Below are positions 8,177 to 17,100 of a DNA stretch of 64,000 nucleotides, piece after piece. Numbering within the stretch: the stretch's first letter is position 1; every line of letters starts with the position of its first letter. The notes beneath the pieces were generated by a model, which saw nothing but the letters and a program-made list of their open reading frames with translations, made no database searches and was not told the DNA's origin. The translations under genes and the position numbers were made by a program. Source of the DNA: ZC4RG20 sp036381515 (GTDB lineage Bacteria; Pseudomonadota; Gammaproteobacteria; Steroidobacterales; Rariloculaceae); contig DASVCR010000089.1 in NCBI GenBank assembly GCA_036381515.1, forward strand, positions 1 through 64,000, written 5' to 3'.

Positions 8177-9337
8177 ATGACGGCGGCACCCGCGAGCCAT
8201 CCGAACGCCGAGCGGCTGCTTGCCGCGCGGCGCATCGTCGTCAAGATCGGCTCGGCGCTCTTCGTCGATCAGCGGACCGGCACGCTCGACCGCAAGTGGC
8301 TCGAGGCGCTCTGCGAGGACGTCGCGAGCCTCAGGCAGGCCGGCAAGGAGATCGTGATCGTGTCGTCCGGCGCCGTCGCGCTCGGGGCGCGCGAGCTCGG
8401 CCTAGACGTGCGACGCGCGCGGCTCGAGGACAGCCAGGCGTGCGCCGCGGCCGGCCAGATCCTGCTCGCGCACGCGTATCAGGAGATCCTGCGCCGCTTC
8501 GGCATCAAGACCGCGCAGGTACTGCTGACGCTCGACGACAGCGAGAGCCGCAAGCGCTATCTCAACGCGACGCGCACGCTGCTCACGCTCCTCAGGCACG
8601 GCGTCGTCCCCGTCGTGAACGAGAACGACACGGTCGCGACGCAGGAGCTCCGCTATGGCGACAACGACCGCCTCGCGGCGCGCGTCGCGCAGATGGTCAG
8701 CGCCGAGTGCCTCGTGATCCTGTCCGACATCGACGGGCTGTACACGGCGAACCCGCAGGCGGACGCGAACGCCGAGCACATCGCAGAGGTCACGCGGCTC
8801 ACGGCGTCGATGTTCGACGCGGCCGGCGGCCCCGGCTCGAGCCACGGCTCGGGCGGTATGCGCACGAAGCTCGATGCGGCGCGGATCGCGATGGGCGCGG
8901 GCTGCCGGATGGCGATCACGAGCGGCCGCGTGACGCGCCCGCTCGACGCGCTCGCGCGCGGCGCGCGGGCGACGTGGTTCCTGCCGAAGGCGACGCCGTC
9001 GGCGGCGCGCAAGCAGTGGATCGCGGGCACGCTGAAGCCGAAGGGCTCGATCCGCGTCGACGCGGGCGCGGAGCGCGCGCTTGCTGCGGGGCGGAGCCTC
9101 CTGCCCGCCGGCGTCGTCGAGGTCGACGGCGAGTTCGAGCGAGGCGACGCGGTGCGGGTGCTCGCGCCGGACGGCGCCGAGATCGGCCGCGGCATCGTCG
9201 GCTACTCCGCGGACGAGAGCCGCGCGATCGCGGGCCGCCGCTCGAACGACATCGAGGCGATCTTGGGCTATCGCGGCCGGGATGAGATGATCCACAGGGA
9301 CGATCTGGCATTAAGCTTCGAGAGAGACACGCGATGA
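8177..9337 (+). CDS. proB: glutamate 5-kinase
   Basis: This 386-residue enzyme makes gamma-glutamyl phosphate, the first step of proline synthesis. The amino-acid kinase domain shows RRIVVKIGSALF, the SSGAVALGARELG glycine loop, NENDTVAT, and SDIDGLYTANP. From about residue 285 the C-terminal PUA domain follows (GSIRVDAGAERAL to RSNDIEAILGYRGRDEMIHRDDL). Length and two-domain layout match E. coli ProB. The stop codon overlaps the proA start by four bases (ATGA), so the two genes are translationally coupled and their products act consecutively. Confidence 0.97.
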   Translation: MTAAPASHPNAERLLAARRIVVKIGSALFVDQRTGTLDRKWLEALCEDVASLRQAGKEIVIVSSGAVALGARELGLDVRRARLEDSQACAAAGQILLAHAYQEILRRFGIKTAQVLLTLDDSESRKRYLNATRTLLTLLRHGVVPVVNENDTVATQELRYGDNDRLAARVAQMVSAECLVILSDIDGLYTANPQADANAEHIAEVTRLTASMFDAAGGPGSSHGSGGMRTKLDAARIAMGAGCRMAITSGRVTRPLDALARGARATWFLPKATPSAARKQWIAGTLKPKGSIRVDAGAERALAAGRSLLPAGVVEVDGEFERGDAVRVLAPDGAEIGRGIVGYSADESRAIAGRRSNDIEAILGYRGRDEMIHRDDLALSFERDTR

Positions 9338-10620
9338 GCACAGCGGAGCAGGAAGTCGGCGGCGCGCTGGCGGCGCAGATGCGGGAGCTCGGGCGTGCGG
9401 CCCGCGCGGCCGCGAGCGTGCTCGGCCGGGTCCCGACCGAGACGAAGGATGCGGCGCTGCGCGACGTGGCCGCGGAGCTCCGCAAGGGCCGCGACGAGAT
9501 CCTCGCGGCGAACGGGAAGGACTACGCCGAAGCGGAGCGGCGGGGCTTGGGCGCCGCGATGCTCGACCGGCTCGCGCTCGACGAGAAGCGCGTCGAGGCG
9601 ATGGCGGCGGGCGTCGATGCGATCGCCGCGCTGCCGGATCCGATCGGCCGCGTGATCGCGGAGTGGGAGCGGCCGAACGGTCTCAGGATCCAGCGCGTGA
9701 AGGTGCCGCTCGGCGTGATCGGCATCATCTACGAGAGCCGGCCGAACGTGACGGCCGACGCCGCGACGCTGTGCCTGAAGAGCGGCAATGCCGTGATCCT
9801 GCGCGGCGGCTCCGAGGCTGCGCGGACGAACGCGTCGATCCACGCGTGCATCGTGCGCGCGCTCGCCGCGCACGGATTGCCTGCGACGGCCGTGCAGCGC
9901 GTGCCGACGCAGGACCGCGAGGCGGTCGGCATCCTGCTCCGCGACATGACGGAGTATCTCGACGTCGTCGTGCCGCGCGGCGGCAAGAACCTGATCGCGC
10001 GCGTGCAGCAGGACGCGCGCGTGCCGGTGATCGGCCACCTCGAGGGCATCTGTCACACGTACGTGCATCGGGCGGCCGACGTCGAGATGGCGCGCCGCGT
10101 CGTGCTGAACGCGAAGATGCGCCGCACCGGCATCTGCGGCGCGACCGAGACGCTTTTGATCGACCGCGACTGCGTCGCGACGCATCTGCCGCCGATCGCC
10201 GCGGATCTCGCCGCGGCGGGTTGCGAGATCCGCGCGGACGCGGAGGCGATCCGGCACGCGCAAGGCGCGGTGCCGGCGTCGCCCGACGACTTCGGCAGGG
10301 AGTTCCTCGACGCGGTGATCGCGGTCAAGGTCGTAGCGAACCTCGACGACGCGCTCGAGCACATCCGCCGCTTCGGCTCGGGGCACACGGAGGCGATCGT
10401 GACGGACGACGCCGCGGCGGCCGAGCGCTTCCTGCGCGAGCTCGACAGCGCGATCCTGCTGCACAACGCGTCGACGCAGTTCGCGGACGGCGGCGAGTTC
10501 GGCATGGGCGCCGAGATCGGCATCGCGACCGGCCGGATCCACGCGCGCGGCCCGGTGGGCGCCGAGGAGCTGACAAGCTACAAGTACGTCGTCCGCGGCA
10601 GCGGGCAGACGCGCCCCTGA
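9334..10620 (+). CDS. proA: gamma-glutamyl phosphate reductase (glutamate-5-semialdehyde dehydrogenase)
   Basis: This 428-residue NADPH-dependent enzyme of the aldehyde dehydrogenase superfamily reduces gamma-glutamyl phosphate to glutamate semialdehyde. Visible blocks are PLGVIGIIYESRPNVTADAATLCLKSGNAVILRGGSEA (nucleotide-binding fold), VPRGGKNLI, the catalytic-Cys segment HLEGICHTYV, and the C-terminal GMGAEIGIATGRIHARGPVG followed by TSYKYVVRG. The gene overlaps proB by four bases. Its stop is followed at once by a large array of GGGGTCAGAGCCC-type repeats, so any terminator is hidden in or replaced by repeat DNA. Confidence 0.97.
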   Translation: MSTAEQEVGGALAAQMRELGRAARAAASVLGRVPTETKDAALRDVAAELRKGRDEILAANGKDYAEAERRGLGAAMLDRLALDEKRVEAMAAGVDAIAALPDPIGRVIAEWERPNGLRIQRVKVPLGVIGIIYESRPNVTADAATLCLKSGNAVILRGGSEAARTNASIHACIVRALAAHGLPATAVQRVPTQDREAVGILLRDMTEYLDVVVPRGGKNLIARVQQDARVPVIGHLEGICHTYVHRAADVEMARRVVLNAKMRRTGICGATETLLIDRDCVATHLPPIAADLAAAGCEIRADAEAIRHAQGAVPASPDDFGREFLDAVIAVKVVANLDDALEHIRRFGSGHTEAIVTDDAAAAERFLRELDSAILLHNASTQFADGGEFGMGAEIGIATGRIHARGPVGAEELTSYKYVVRGSGQTRP

Positions 10621-10813
10621 GCTTTTTATTGGGTCAGTTTTGTTGGGGTCAGAGCCCTTTTTCGAAAATCGGGGTCAGCGAAAATCGGGGTCAAAGCCCT
10701 TTTTGCGAAAATCGGGGTCAGAGCCCCTTTTTTTTGGGGTCAGAGCGCTTTTTGGAATCGGGGTCAGAGCCCTTTTCGGGCTGTTTAGGGGCTGTGTGCC
10801 GTTCGAGAGTCTG

Positions 10814-10906
10814 CGCGTCGTTTTGGGTCAGAGCCCTTTCCTTCTTCGGTCGTGAAGTTCCACGGCAGCGTGGACGAAGAGCGGGCTCCGACCCCAAAAC
10901 GACGCG
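10814..10906. repeat. inverted repeat (long hairpin) inside repeat field 1
   Basis: Arms of about 23-24 bases at 10814-10836 and 10883-10906 are inverted copies of one another with one substitution and one extra base. Each arm contains a GGGTCAGAGCCC-type unit followed outward by the same CGTTTTGGG/CCCAAAACG block. The loop of roughly 46 bases holds a further CTTCTTCG / CGAAGAG pairing. Confidence 0.75.
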
Positions 10907-10971
10907 AAGCTCGTTCTGTCGATGGTGCCGCGGGATTCTCGGGTCCACGATCGAAAAGGGCCCCAAAAAAG

Positions 10972-11243
10972 GCGCTTTGATCCCAAATGCGCTTTAAGCC
11001 CAAGCGCGCTTTGAGCCCGAGTGCGCTTTGAGCCCGAGTGCGCTTCGAGCCCAAGTGCGCTTCGAGCCCGAGTGCGCTTCGAGCCCAAGTGCGCTTTGAC
11101 CTCAAGTACCCTTTGACTCAAGTACGCTGTGACTCAAAGACGCTTTGACTCAAAGACGCTTTTGACGCTTTGACCCAAGACGCTTTGACCCAAGACGCTT
11201 TGACCCAAGACGCTTTGACCCAAGTACGCTTTGACCCCAAGTA
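10972..11243. repeat. short-period tandem array whose unit shortens from 17 to 16 to 15 bases
   Basis: Eight consecutive 17-base units of the type GCGCTTTGAGCCCGAGT run from 10972 to 11107. They are followed by 16-base units of the type ACGCTTTGACTCAAAG and then 15-base units ACGCTTTGACCCAAG up to about 11243. The TTTGACCCCAAG core near the end is the complement of the GGGGTCA motif of the surrounding field, so the array probably arose from the same repeat family. Confidence 0.85.
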
Positions 11244-11265
11244 ACAACGCCGACCCCGAGAAGCC

Positions 11266-13047
11266 GTGCCGAGAACGAAAGAATTGGGGTCAGAGCCTGC
11301 CCTCCCAAAGAAATCAGAACCCGCTTTCCAAGAGAAAAAGGGCTCTGACCCCGATTTCTTCGCTGAACCCGACTTCTTCGACGTCGTCGTCATCGGCGCG
11401 GGGATCAACGGCGCCGGGATCGCGCGCGAGGCGGCGCGCGCGGGCCTGTCGGTGCTCGTGCTCGAGCAGAGCGACGTCGCGAGCGGCACGACGAGCGCGT
11501 CGACGCGGCTGATCCACGGCGGGCTGCGCTATCTCGAGCACGGCGAGCTCGGCCTCGTCCGGGAATCGCTGCGCGAGCGCGAGGCGCTGCTCGAGCTCGC
11601 GCCGCACCTCGTCGAGCCGCTGCGCCTGTATCTGCCGATCTACCGCGGCGCGCGCCGACCCCGCTGGCAGATCAGGATCGGGCTCGCGCTGTACGATCTC
11701 CTGTCGCACGGCAAGTCGCTGCCGAGCCATCGAATGCTGTCCCGCGACGAGCTGCTCGAGCACGTGCCGGGCCTTGCCGAGCGCGAGCTCGTCGGCGGCG
11801 CGACGTACTTCGACGCGCAGGTTACGTTTCCGGAGCGGCTCGTCGTCGAGAACCTGCTCGATGCGGCCGCGCACGGCGCCGTCGTGATGAACCATACGGC
11901 GGCCGTCGCGATCGACGTCCAAGGCGGCACGGTCACGGGCGTCGACTGGCGCCGTGCGGACGGCGCACACGGACGCGCCGCGGCGGCACGGGTCGTGAAC
12001 GCGGCCGGACCCTGGCTCGATCGCGTCGCGGCGTCGGTCCGCGGCACCCGGCCGCCGTCCGAGGTGCTCGTCGGCGGCACGAAGGGGAGCCATCTCGTCG
12101 TCGCGCCGTTCCCCGGTGCGCCGCGGGCCGCGGTCTACGCCGAGGCCGCGAGCGACGGCCGGCCGTTCTTCGTCGTCCCGTGGAACGGGCTCTATCTGAT
12201 CGGCACGACCGACGTGCGCTACGACGGCGATCCCGCCGACGCCGCGATCGACGACCGCGAGCTCGACTACCTCGTCCGCGAGACCGAGCGGCTGTTCCCG
12301 GACGCGGCCGGCCTCCGCACGCGCGTGCTGTACACGATGGCCGGCGTGCGCGCGCTGCCGTCCGCGCCGGGCCGCGCAGAGGGCGCGATCACGCGGCGCC
12401 ACTTCGTCCACGCGCACCGCGGCGCGCGCGGCCTCTATTCGATCGTCGGCGGCAAGCTGACGACGTATCGATCGCTTGCCCGCGACGTGCTCGCGCGGCT
12501 CGTGCGGGACGGGCTCGCGCCGCGGCGCGACGACGGGCGGGGCGCCGGCACCGCCGACGTGCGCCGCGCGGCGGACGAGCACCTGCCCGGCGCGATCGCG
12601 GGCCCCGAGCGCGACGTGCTCGCCGCCGAGCTCTCGCACGCGTTCGGCGAGCGCACGGCGAGCCGGATGCTCCGCACGTACGGACGGCTGTCGGCGCGTC
12701 TCCTGGCCGCGGCCCGGGAGCGGCCCGAGCTCGCGGCACCCGCGGGTCCCGACGCCGAGCTCCGGCGCGTCGAGATCGTTCACGCGCTCGAGACGGAGTG
12801 GGCCGACTCGCTCGTCGACCTGCTGCAGCGGCGGACGATGCTCGGGCTCGGCGCGGACTTCGGCCTCCGCGACGCCGCTGCGGCCGCTGCGGCGCTCGTC
12901 GAGCTCGGCCTCTGGGACGACGCGCGGGCCGCGGACGAGCTCGCGACTTACCGCCGCTTCGCGGCGCTGCATCGCGCGGCCAATGCGCCCGTCAGCGGCT
13001 CCGCCGGACGGCGACGGACGTCAGGCGGTGCGCCCGTGCCCGAGTGA
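11266..13047 (+). CDS. glpD: FAD-dependent glycerol-3-phosphate dehydrogenase, repeat-derived N-terminus
   Basis: The conserved part is an aerobic glycerol-3-phosphate dehydrogenase, a peripheral membrane flavoprotein that oxidises G3P to dihydroxyacetone phosphate and passes electrons to quinone. The FAD site FDVVVIGAGINGAGIAREAARAG is near residue 40, STRLIHGGLRYLEHGELGLVRESLRERE follows, then GTTDVRYDGDP and SIVGGKLTTYRSLARD, and a C-terminal DAO_C domain (ETEWADSLVDLLQRRTMLGLG). No ATG precedes the FAD motif; the start is GTG 11266 or TTG 11284. Residues 1 to about 37 are encoded by GGGGTCAGAGCC and GGGCTCTGACCCC repeat units and resemble no GlpD N-terminus. At 593 residues it is longer than the usual ~500. 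The true start is uncertain. Confidence 0.88.
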   Translation: MPRTKELGSEPALPKKSEPAFQEKKGSDPDFFAEPDFFDVVVIGAGINGAGIAREAARAGLSVLVLEQSDVASGTTSASTRLIHGGLRYLEHGELGLVRESLREREALLELAPHLVEPLRLYLPIYRGARRPRWQIRIGLALYDLLSHGKSLPSHRMLSRDELLEHVPGLAERELVGGATYFDAQVTFPERLVVENLLDAAAHGAVVMNHTAAVAIDVQGGTVTGVDWRRADGAHGRAAAARVVNAAGPWLDRVAASVRGTRPPSEVLVGGTKGSHLVVAPFPGAPRAAVYAEAASDGRPFFVVPWNGLYLIGTTDVRYDGDPADAAIDDRELDYLVRETERLFPDAAGLRTRVLYTMAGVRALPSAPGRAEGAITRRHFVHAHRGARGLYSIVGGKLTTYRSLARDVLARLVRDGLAPRRDDGRGAGTADVRRAADEHLPGAIAGPERDVLAAELSHAFGERTASRMLRTYGRLSARLLAAARERPELAAPAGPDAELRRVEIVHALETEWADSLVDLLQRRTMLGLGADFGLRDAAAAAAALVELGLWDDARAADELATYRRFAALHRAANAPVSGSAGRRRTSGGAPVPE

Positions 13048-13053
13048 CGGAGG

Positions 13054-13115
13054 TGCGCCGACGATCCGATGGCCCGAATGACCGGGTGCGCGAACGATCC
13101 GATAGCCTGAATGAC
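13054..13115. repeat. two imperfect direct copies downstream of glpD
   Basis: A 29-base sequence at 13054-13082 (TGCGCCGACGATCCGATGGC...) recurs at 13087-13115 with few changes, and a shorter degenerate copy with GACGATCCGA starts near 13128. It looks like a small local tandem duplication of about 33 bases in the 109-base gap between converging genes. Confidence 0.6.
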
Positions 13116-13156
13116 TGCGGAGCGCGCGGACGATCCGAAGCGGACGCGACGGACGG

Positions 13157-13399
13157 CTACGGATCGATCGGCTCGAAGCGCAGCGTCGGCCGATCGCCCT
13201 TCCGCGAGTACAGATGCTCGCTCGCCATCTCGCGTAGCGCCCGGTCCCGCTCGGCGGCGGTCGGATACCAGTGAATCCGTTCCCAGTCGGTACCGAGCAC
13301 GGACGCGAACGAATCCTGCGGCGACAGCGTGACGCGGATCCCGTACGGCCGGGGCGCCCTCAGGTCTCGAAGCAGGTTGTGCTCGTGACAGATGTCCAT
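13157..13399 (-). CDS. small conserved hypothetical protein
   Basis: This 80-residue protein starts MDICHEHNLLRDLRAP and contains YGIRVTLSPQDSFASVLG, DWERIHWYPTAAERDRALREM and YSRKGDRPTLRFEPIDP. It has no signal peptide, membrane segment or recognised domain, but the non-repetitive, aromatic-rich sequence and reading-frame statistics unlike the shadow frames around it indicate a real gene. I recall similar small proteins in other gammaproteobacteria, which could not be checked. It starts 38 bases after the RIO-like kinase stop on the same strand and is probably cotranscribed with it. The ATG at 13399 is the first sensible start after that stop. Confidence 0.7.
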   Translation of the reverse strand: MDICHEHNLLRDLRAPRPYGIRVTLSPQDSFASVLGTDWERIHWYPTAAERDRALREMASEHLYSRKGDRPTLRFEPIDP

Positions 13400-13437
13400 G
13401 TCTTCGACGTCAGAAGCGATGGGGGCGAGATCATACC

Positions 13438-14100
13438 TCAGAGCGGGTCTCGGCGTTCCTCGGGTCCCGTGCGCTCGGGCCAGCCGAGCACCGAGCGCGT
13501 GACGAACCGATACGGCGGCTTCACGATGCGCGCCCATGCGCGCGCGAGCGGCCCGGGATGCGCGAGCAGGGCACGCTGCCGGGCCGTCAGCCGCTGCGGC
13601 AGGTACGTGCGCTTGTGCTTCAGCAGATGGCGCAGGTCCTCGCGCGCGAGCGCGCGAAACAGCGGGCCGCGCCGCGGGCGTAGCACGGCGACCTGGAAGT
13701 CGACGAGCGCCGCGCGGCCGTCCGGCGTGCAGAGCCAGTTCGCTTCCTTCGCGAGGTCGTTGTGCGCGATGCCGCGACGGTGGAGCGCGACGAGCAGCCT
13801 CAGCGCGTCCTTGAAATAGGCCGGCGAGCACGGCCGCGCCTCGTGCATCGGCACGCCGTCGATGAACGTCCGCAGCACCGCCGTGCCGTCGAACGCGACG
13901 AGGCGCGGCACGCCCGACACGCCTTCGGCCGCGACGAGCGCGGCCGCCTCGCGGCGCGCGAGCCGCCGCGCGAGCGGACGCAGCACGAGCGCGGAATCGC
14001 CGCTGTCGCGCCGAACATACAGCTCTTGGCCGGCCGCGGACTGCACGTGTCGCAGTATTCGCACCGAGCCCAGCGCGTCTTTTTTTACTAATGTAATCAA
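13438..14100 (-). CDS. RIO-like / lipopolysaccharide-kinase-type small protein kinase
   Basis: This protein of about 220 residues has a compact protein-kinase-like fold. The catalytic loop reads LHRRGIAHNDLAKEANWL, with Asp and a downstream Asn in the positions used by RIO and Kdo-type kinases. The metal motif is LVDFQVA (DFQ in place of DFG), and an N-terminal lobe LYVRRDSGDSALVLRPLARRLARREAAAL precedes them. The activation segment and C-lobe are reduced, as in RIO1/LPS-kinase families. The start is uncertain: TTG 14100 gives MITLVKKDALGSVRIL and GTG 14064 is the alternative; no ATG fits. The gene is divergent from the large AAA-WD40 gene (62 bases between starts) and lies upstream of the 80-residue protein. 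The substrate is unknown. Confidence 0.78.
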   Translation of the reverse strand: MITLVKKDALGSVRILRHVQSAAGQELYVRRDSGDSALVLRPLARRLARREAAALVAAEGVSGVPRLVAFDGTAVLRTFIDGVPMHEARPCSPAYFKDALRLLVALHRRGIAHNDLAKEANWLCTPDGRAALVDFQVAVLRPRRGPLFRALAREDLRHLLKHKRTYLPQRLTARQRALLAHPGPLARAWARIVKPPYRFVTRSVLGWPERTGPEERRDPL

Positions 14101-14162
14101 ATGGATACGTTTTCTCGGCGTGCGTTGCCGACGCGGGACTCGGCCCATACAATCGCGCCACT

Positions 14163-17100
14163 GTGCCGAAGGTCGCCCAGCCCGGAGAGTACTTCGTCGT
14201 CGGCGGGCCGGTCCAACCGGATCGGGCATGCTACGTCGAGCGCGCTGCCGACGCCGAGCTCCTGCGCGGCATCGGCGAGCAGCGCTTCTGTCACGTGCTC
14301 GCGGCGCGCTCGACCGGCAAGTCGAGCCTGATGGCGCGCGCGATCCGCGCGCTGCGCAGAGACGGCCAGCTCGCCGCCGTCGTCGATCTGAGCCAGATCG
14401 CCGCGCACAGCGAGGCCGGCGCGGCCGCCCGCTGGTACTACGCGATCGCATACCGCGTGCTGCGGGAGCTGCGCGTGAAGTTCGACCTGCAGGGCTGGTG
14501 GCAGGAGAAGAAGAGCGCGCTCGCCGGCGAGCAGCGCCTCGCCGAGTTCTTCGTCGACGTCGTGCTGACGCATACGTCGGTGCCGGTCACCGTGTTCATC
14601 GACGAGATCGAGCGCACGCTCGCGCTGCCGTTCGCGCGGGATCTGTTCGCGACGATCCATTCGTGCTACGCGCGGCGCGTCAGCGACCCGGACTTCGGCC
14701 GGCTCAATTTCGTCGTGCTCGGCGTCGCGTCGCCGGCCGAGCTCTGCCCGGACACGAGCCTCTCGCCGTTCATCGACGGGCTCGCGATCGAGCCCGCCGA
14801 TTTCACGCTCGAGCAGAGCCTGTTGCTTGCGCCGGGCCTCGGCGGCGACCCGGAGGTCGGGCGCGCGGTGCTCGAGCGCATCCACGAGTGGGCAGGCGGC
14901 CAGCCGTACCTGACGCAACGCATCGCGCGCGGCGTCGCCCGCAGGGGCGGGCGCGTCGACGACGTGGAGCGCGTCGTCCGCGAGCAGTTCCTCGCGCCGG
15001 GCGCGGCCGAGAAGGATCCGTACCTGAACCGCATCCGGCTCACGCTGACCCGCCGCGGGTCGAGGCCGCGGCAGGCGTTATCGCTGCTCGCGCGGCTCGA
15101 CCGCGACGCGCCGGTGCCCGAGCTGCCGCATTCGCCGCCGAAGGAGCTGCTCCGCCTCGCCGGCGTCACCGGCTGCACCGCGGACGGCCGCCTGCGCTAC
15201 CGCAATCGGATCCTGCGCGAGGTCTTCGGCAACCGCTGGCTGGCGCAGGTGCGGCCGTTCGAATGGCGCCGCGCCGGCGCGATCGCGGCGGTCGCCGCGG
15301 CGGCCGTCGTCGTGCCGGTCTGGTACAGCCAGATCCTGCCGAAGCCGTACCTCGAAGCGCTCCGCGCCGAGACGGCCGAGCCCGCGGCCGCGGAGGACGC
15401 GTACGAGAAGCTGCATCGCCTGCCGGGGTTCGCAAGCATCGCCGACCGTCTCCTCGCGGATGCGATGACGCGGCGCAGCCGCAGTGCCGAAAGCTACGCC
15501 GAGATGATCGAGGCCGACCGCCTGCTGCGCCGGCTGCCGGGGCAGGCGCAGCGTGCGGACCGGCTCGCTGGCGAGTACTGGCTGCGGCGCGCGAGCGACG
15601 CGATGCACGCCGAGCGCCGCGACGATGCGCTGCTGCTCGCGCTCGAGGCGCTCGAGGCCGGCGCCATCGAGGCGCGTCCCATGCTCGCGGAGCTGATCGG
15701 CCCGGACTTCGCGCGGCTCCGCGAGACCTTCAGGTTCCCGAGCGTGCCGGTCGACTGGGTCGTCGACTGGGGCGCGGGCGAGGTCTCGGTCGTCGACAAG
15801 GCGTCGCGCGCGCTGCGCTTTGCGTTCACGCCGGCAGGGCGCGACGAACGCACTGAGCGCACCACGTCGCGCGGCGGTGCCGAGCATCCGGCACGCGCCG
15901 CCGCCGCACCGCGCGACGACGCCGCCGCGCCCACCGATGCGGCCGCGTCTGCCGGCGCGACGGCGGCGCCCGCGCCCGCCCCGTCGCCGCTGCGGCTCAC
16001 GGCGCTGCAGCCCGTGCCGATTCAGCGCGAGATCGGCGTCGACGAGCCCGGTCTCGCCGGCGCGTTCCGGCTCGATCTGCGGCTGCGCCACGAGCGGCCC
16101 GACGATCTCCTGATCGTGCTGACGGCGCCGGGCGGCGCGGAGGCGCGGCTCACGCTGGACGGCCGCGATCCGTCGGCGCGCTCGCATTCGTTCCGCGCGA
16201 CGGACGCGTCGCCGCTCGCGGCGCTCGGCGGCGCGGAGCGCCGCGGCGTGTGGCGGCTCACGGTGGTCGACCGGCGCTCCGGCGCGGCCGGCACGCTGCT
16301 CGACTGGAGCTTGTCCTTTTCCGGCACGCCGTGGGCCTGGCGCGATGCGCCGGCTCAGGGGCTCGCGATACCCGATCCGGGCAGGACCGAGCAGATCGAG
16401 GCCGCGCTCAGCGCGGACGGCCGCTACGCCGCGGTGCGCGCGGCGCGGCGGCAGGGGCCGTTCGGCGCGCTCGCGATCTGGGATCTCGACGCGGCGCGCC
16501 TGGTGCGTGATCTCGAGACGGCCGCGGCGCCCGATTTCGTCGCGTTCAACGGCGACGCGAGCCGCGTGCTCGCGCGGGCGGGCTCGACGGTCACGTTGTG
16601 GGACGTCGCGACCGGGCGAAGCATCGCCCGCATCGAAGCGCAGAACGGGTTCTCGCTGCCGCCCGCGTTCAGCGTCGACGGCGATTTCGTCGCGCTCGCG
16701 AAACACGGCATCGACGCCGGCTCGCACGCCGAGTTCGTGCGCGTCGCGGACGGCGCGCTCATCGCGTCGGCCCCTGCCGTCGAAGGCGCGCGAGCGTGGG
16801 TGCTCGGTCCGTCGGCGCGCTACGCGGCGGTCGTCGAGGCGGCCGGACGCGTCGTGCGCGTGTTCGATCCGCGCCGTCCGGCCGCGGAGCGCCGTCTGCA
16901 CCACGAGCGCGACGTCGAGCGACTCGTCGCGGCGCCGAGCGGAGACTGGGTGCTCACCGTCGACACGCTCGGCGACATCCGCGCGTGGCGGATCCCGATC
17001 GACCTGTCGCGGCCCGGCTCCGTCGACGCGTTCCGCGTCGGCACGACGAGCGACGCCGGCAGCGTCGCCGTGTCCGGCGACGGATCGCTCGTCGCGTTCG

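Larger units (their letters stand above)
10621..11360. repeat. repeat field 1: GGGGTCAGAGCCC-type units plus a short-period tandem array
   Basis: The gap between proA and glpD, and the first ~90 bases of glpD, consist almost wholly of short repeats. Forward GGGGTCAGAGCCC copies or near copies start at 10645, 10687, 10714, 10736, 10760 and about 10825, each followed by a T-run and often a GAAAATC spacer. A hairpin follows (10814-10906), then a tandem array (10972-11243). A forward and an inverted unit lie inside the 5' end of glpD (about 11285-11350). No gene or transposase is present; the open frames here are by-products of the repeats. Confidence 0.9.

Noticed and set aside
10785..11121. Open frames on the minus strand reading repeats of LGLEAHLGSKRTRA-like peptide
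   Set aside because: They are translations of the 17-base tandem array and have no known domain, ribosome-binding site or non-repeat sequence.
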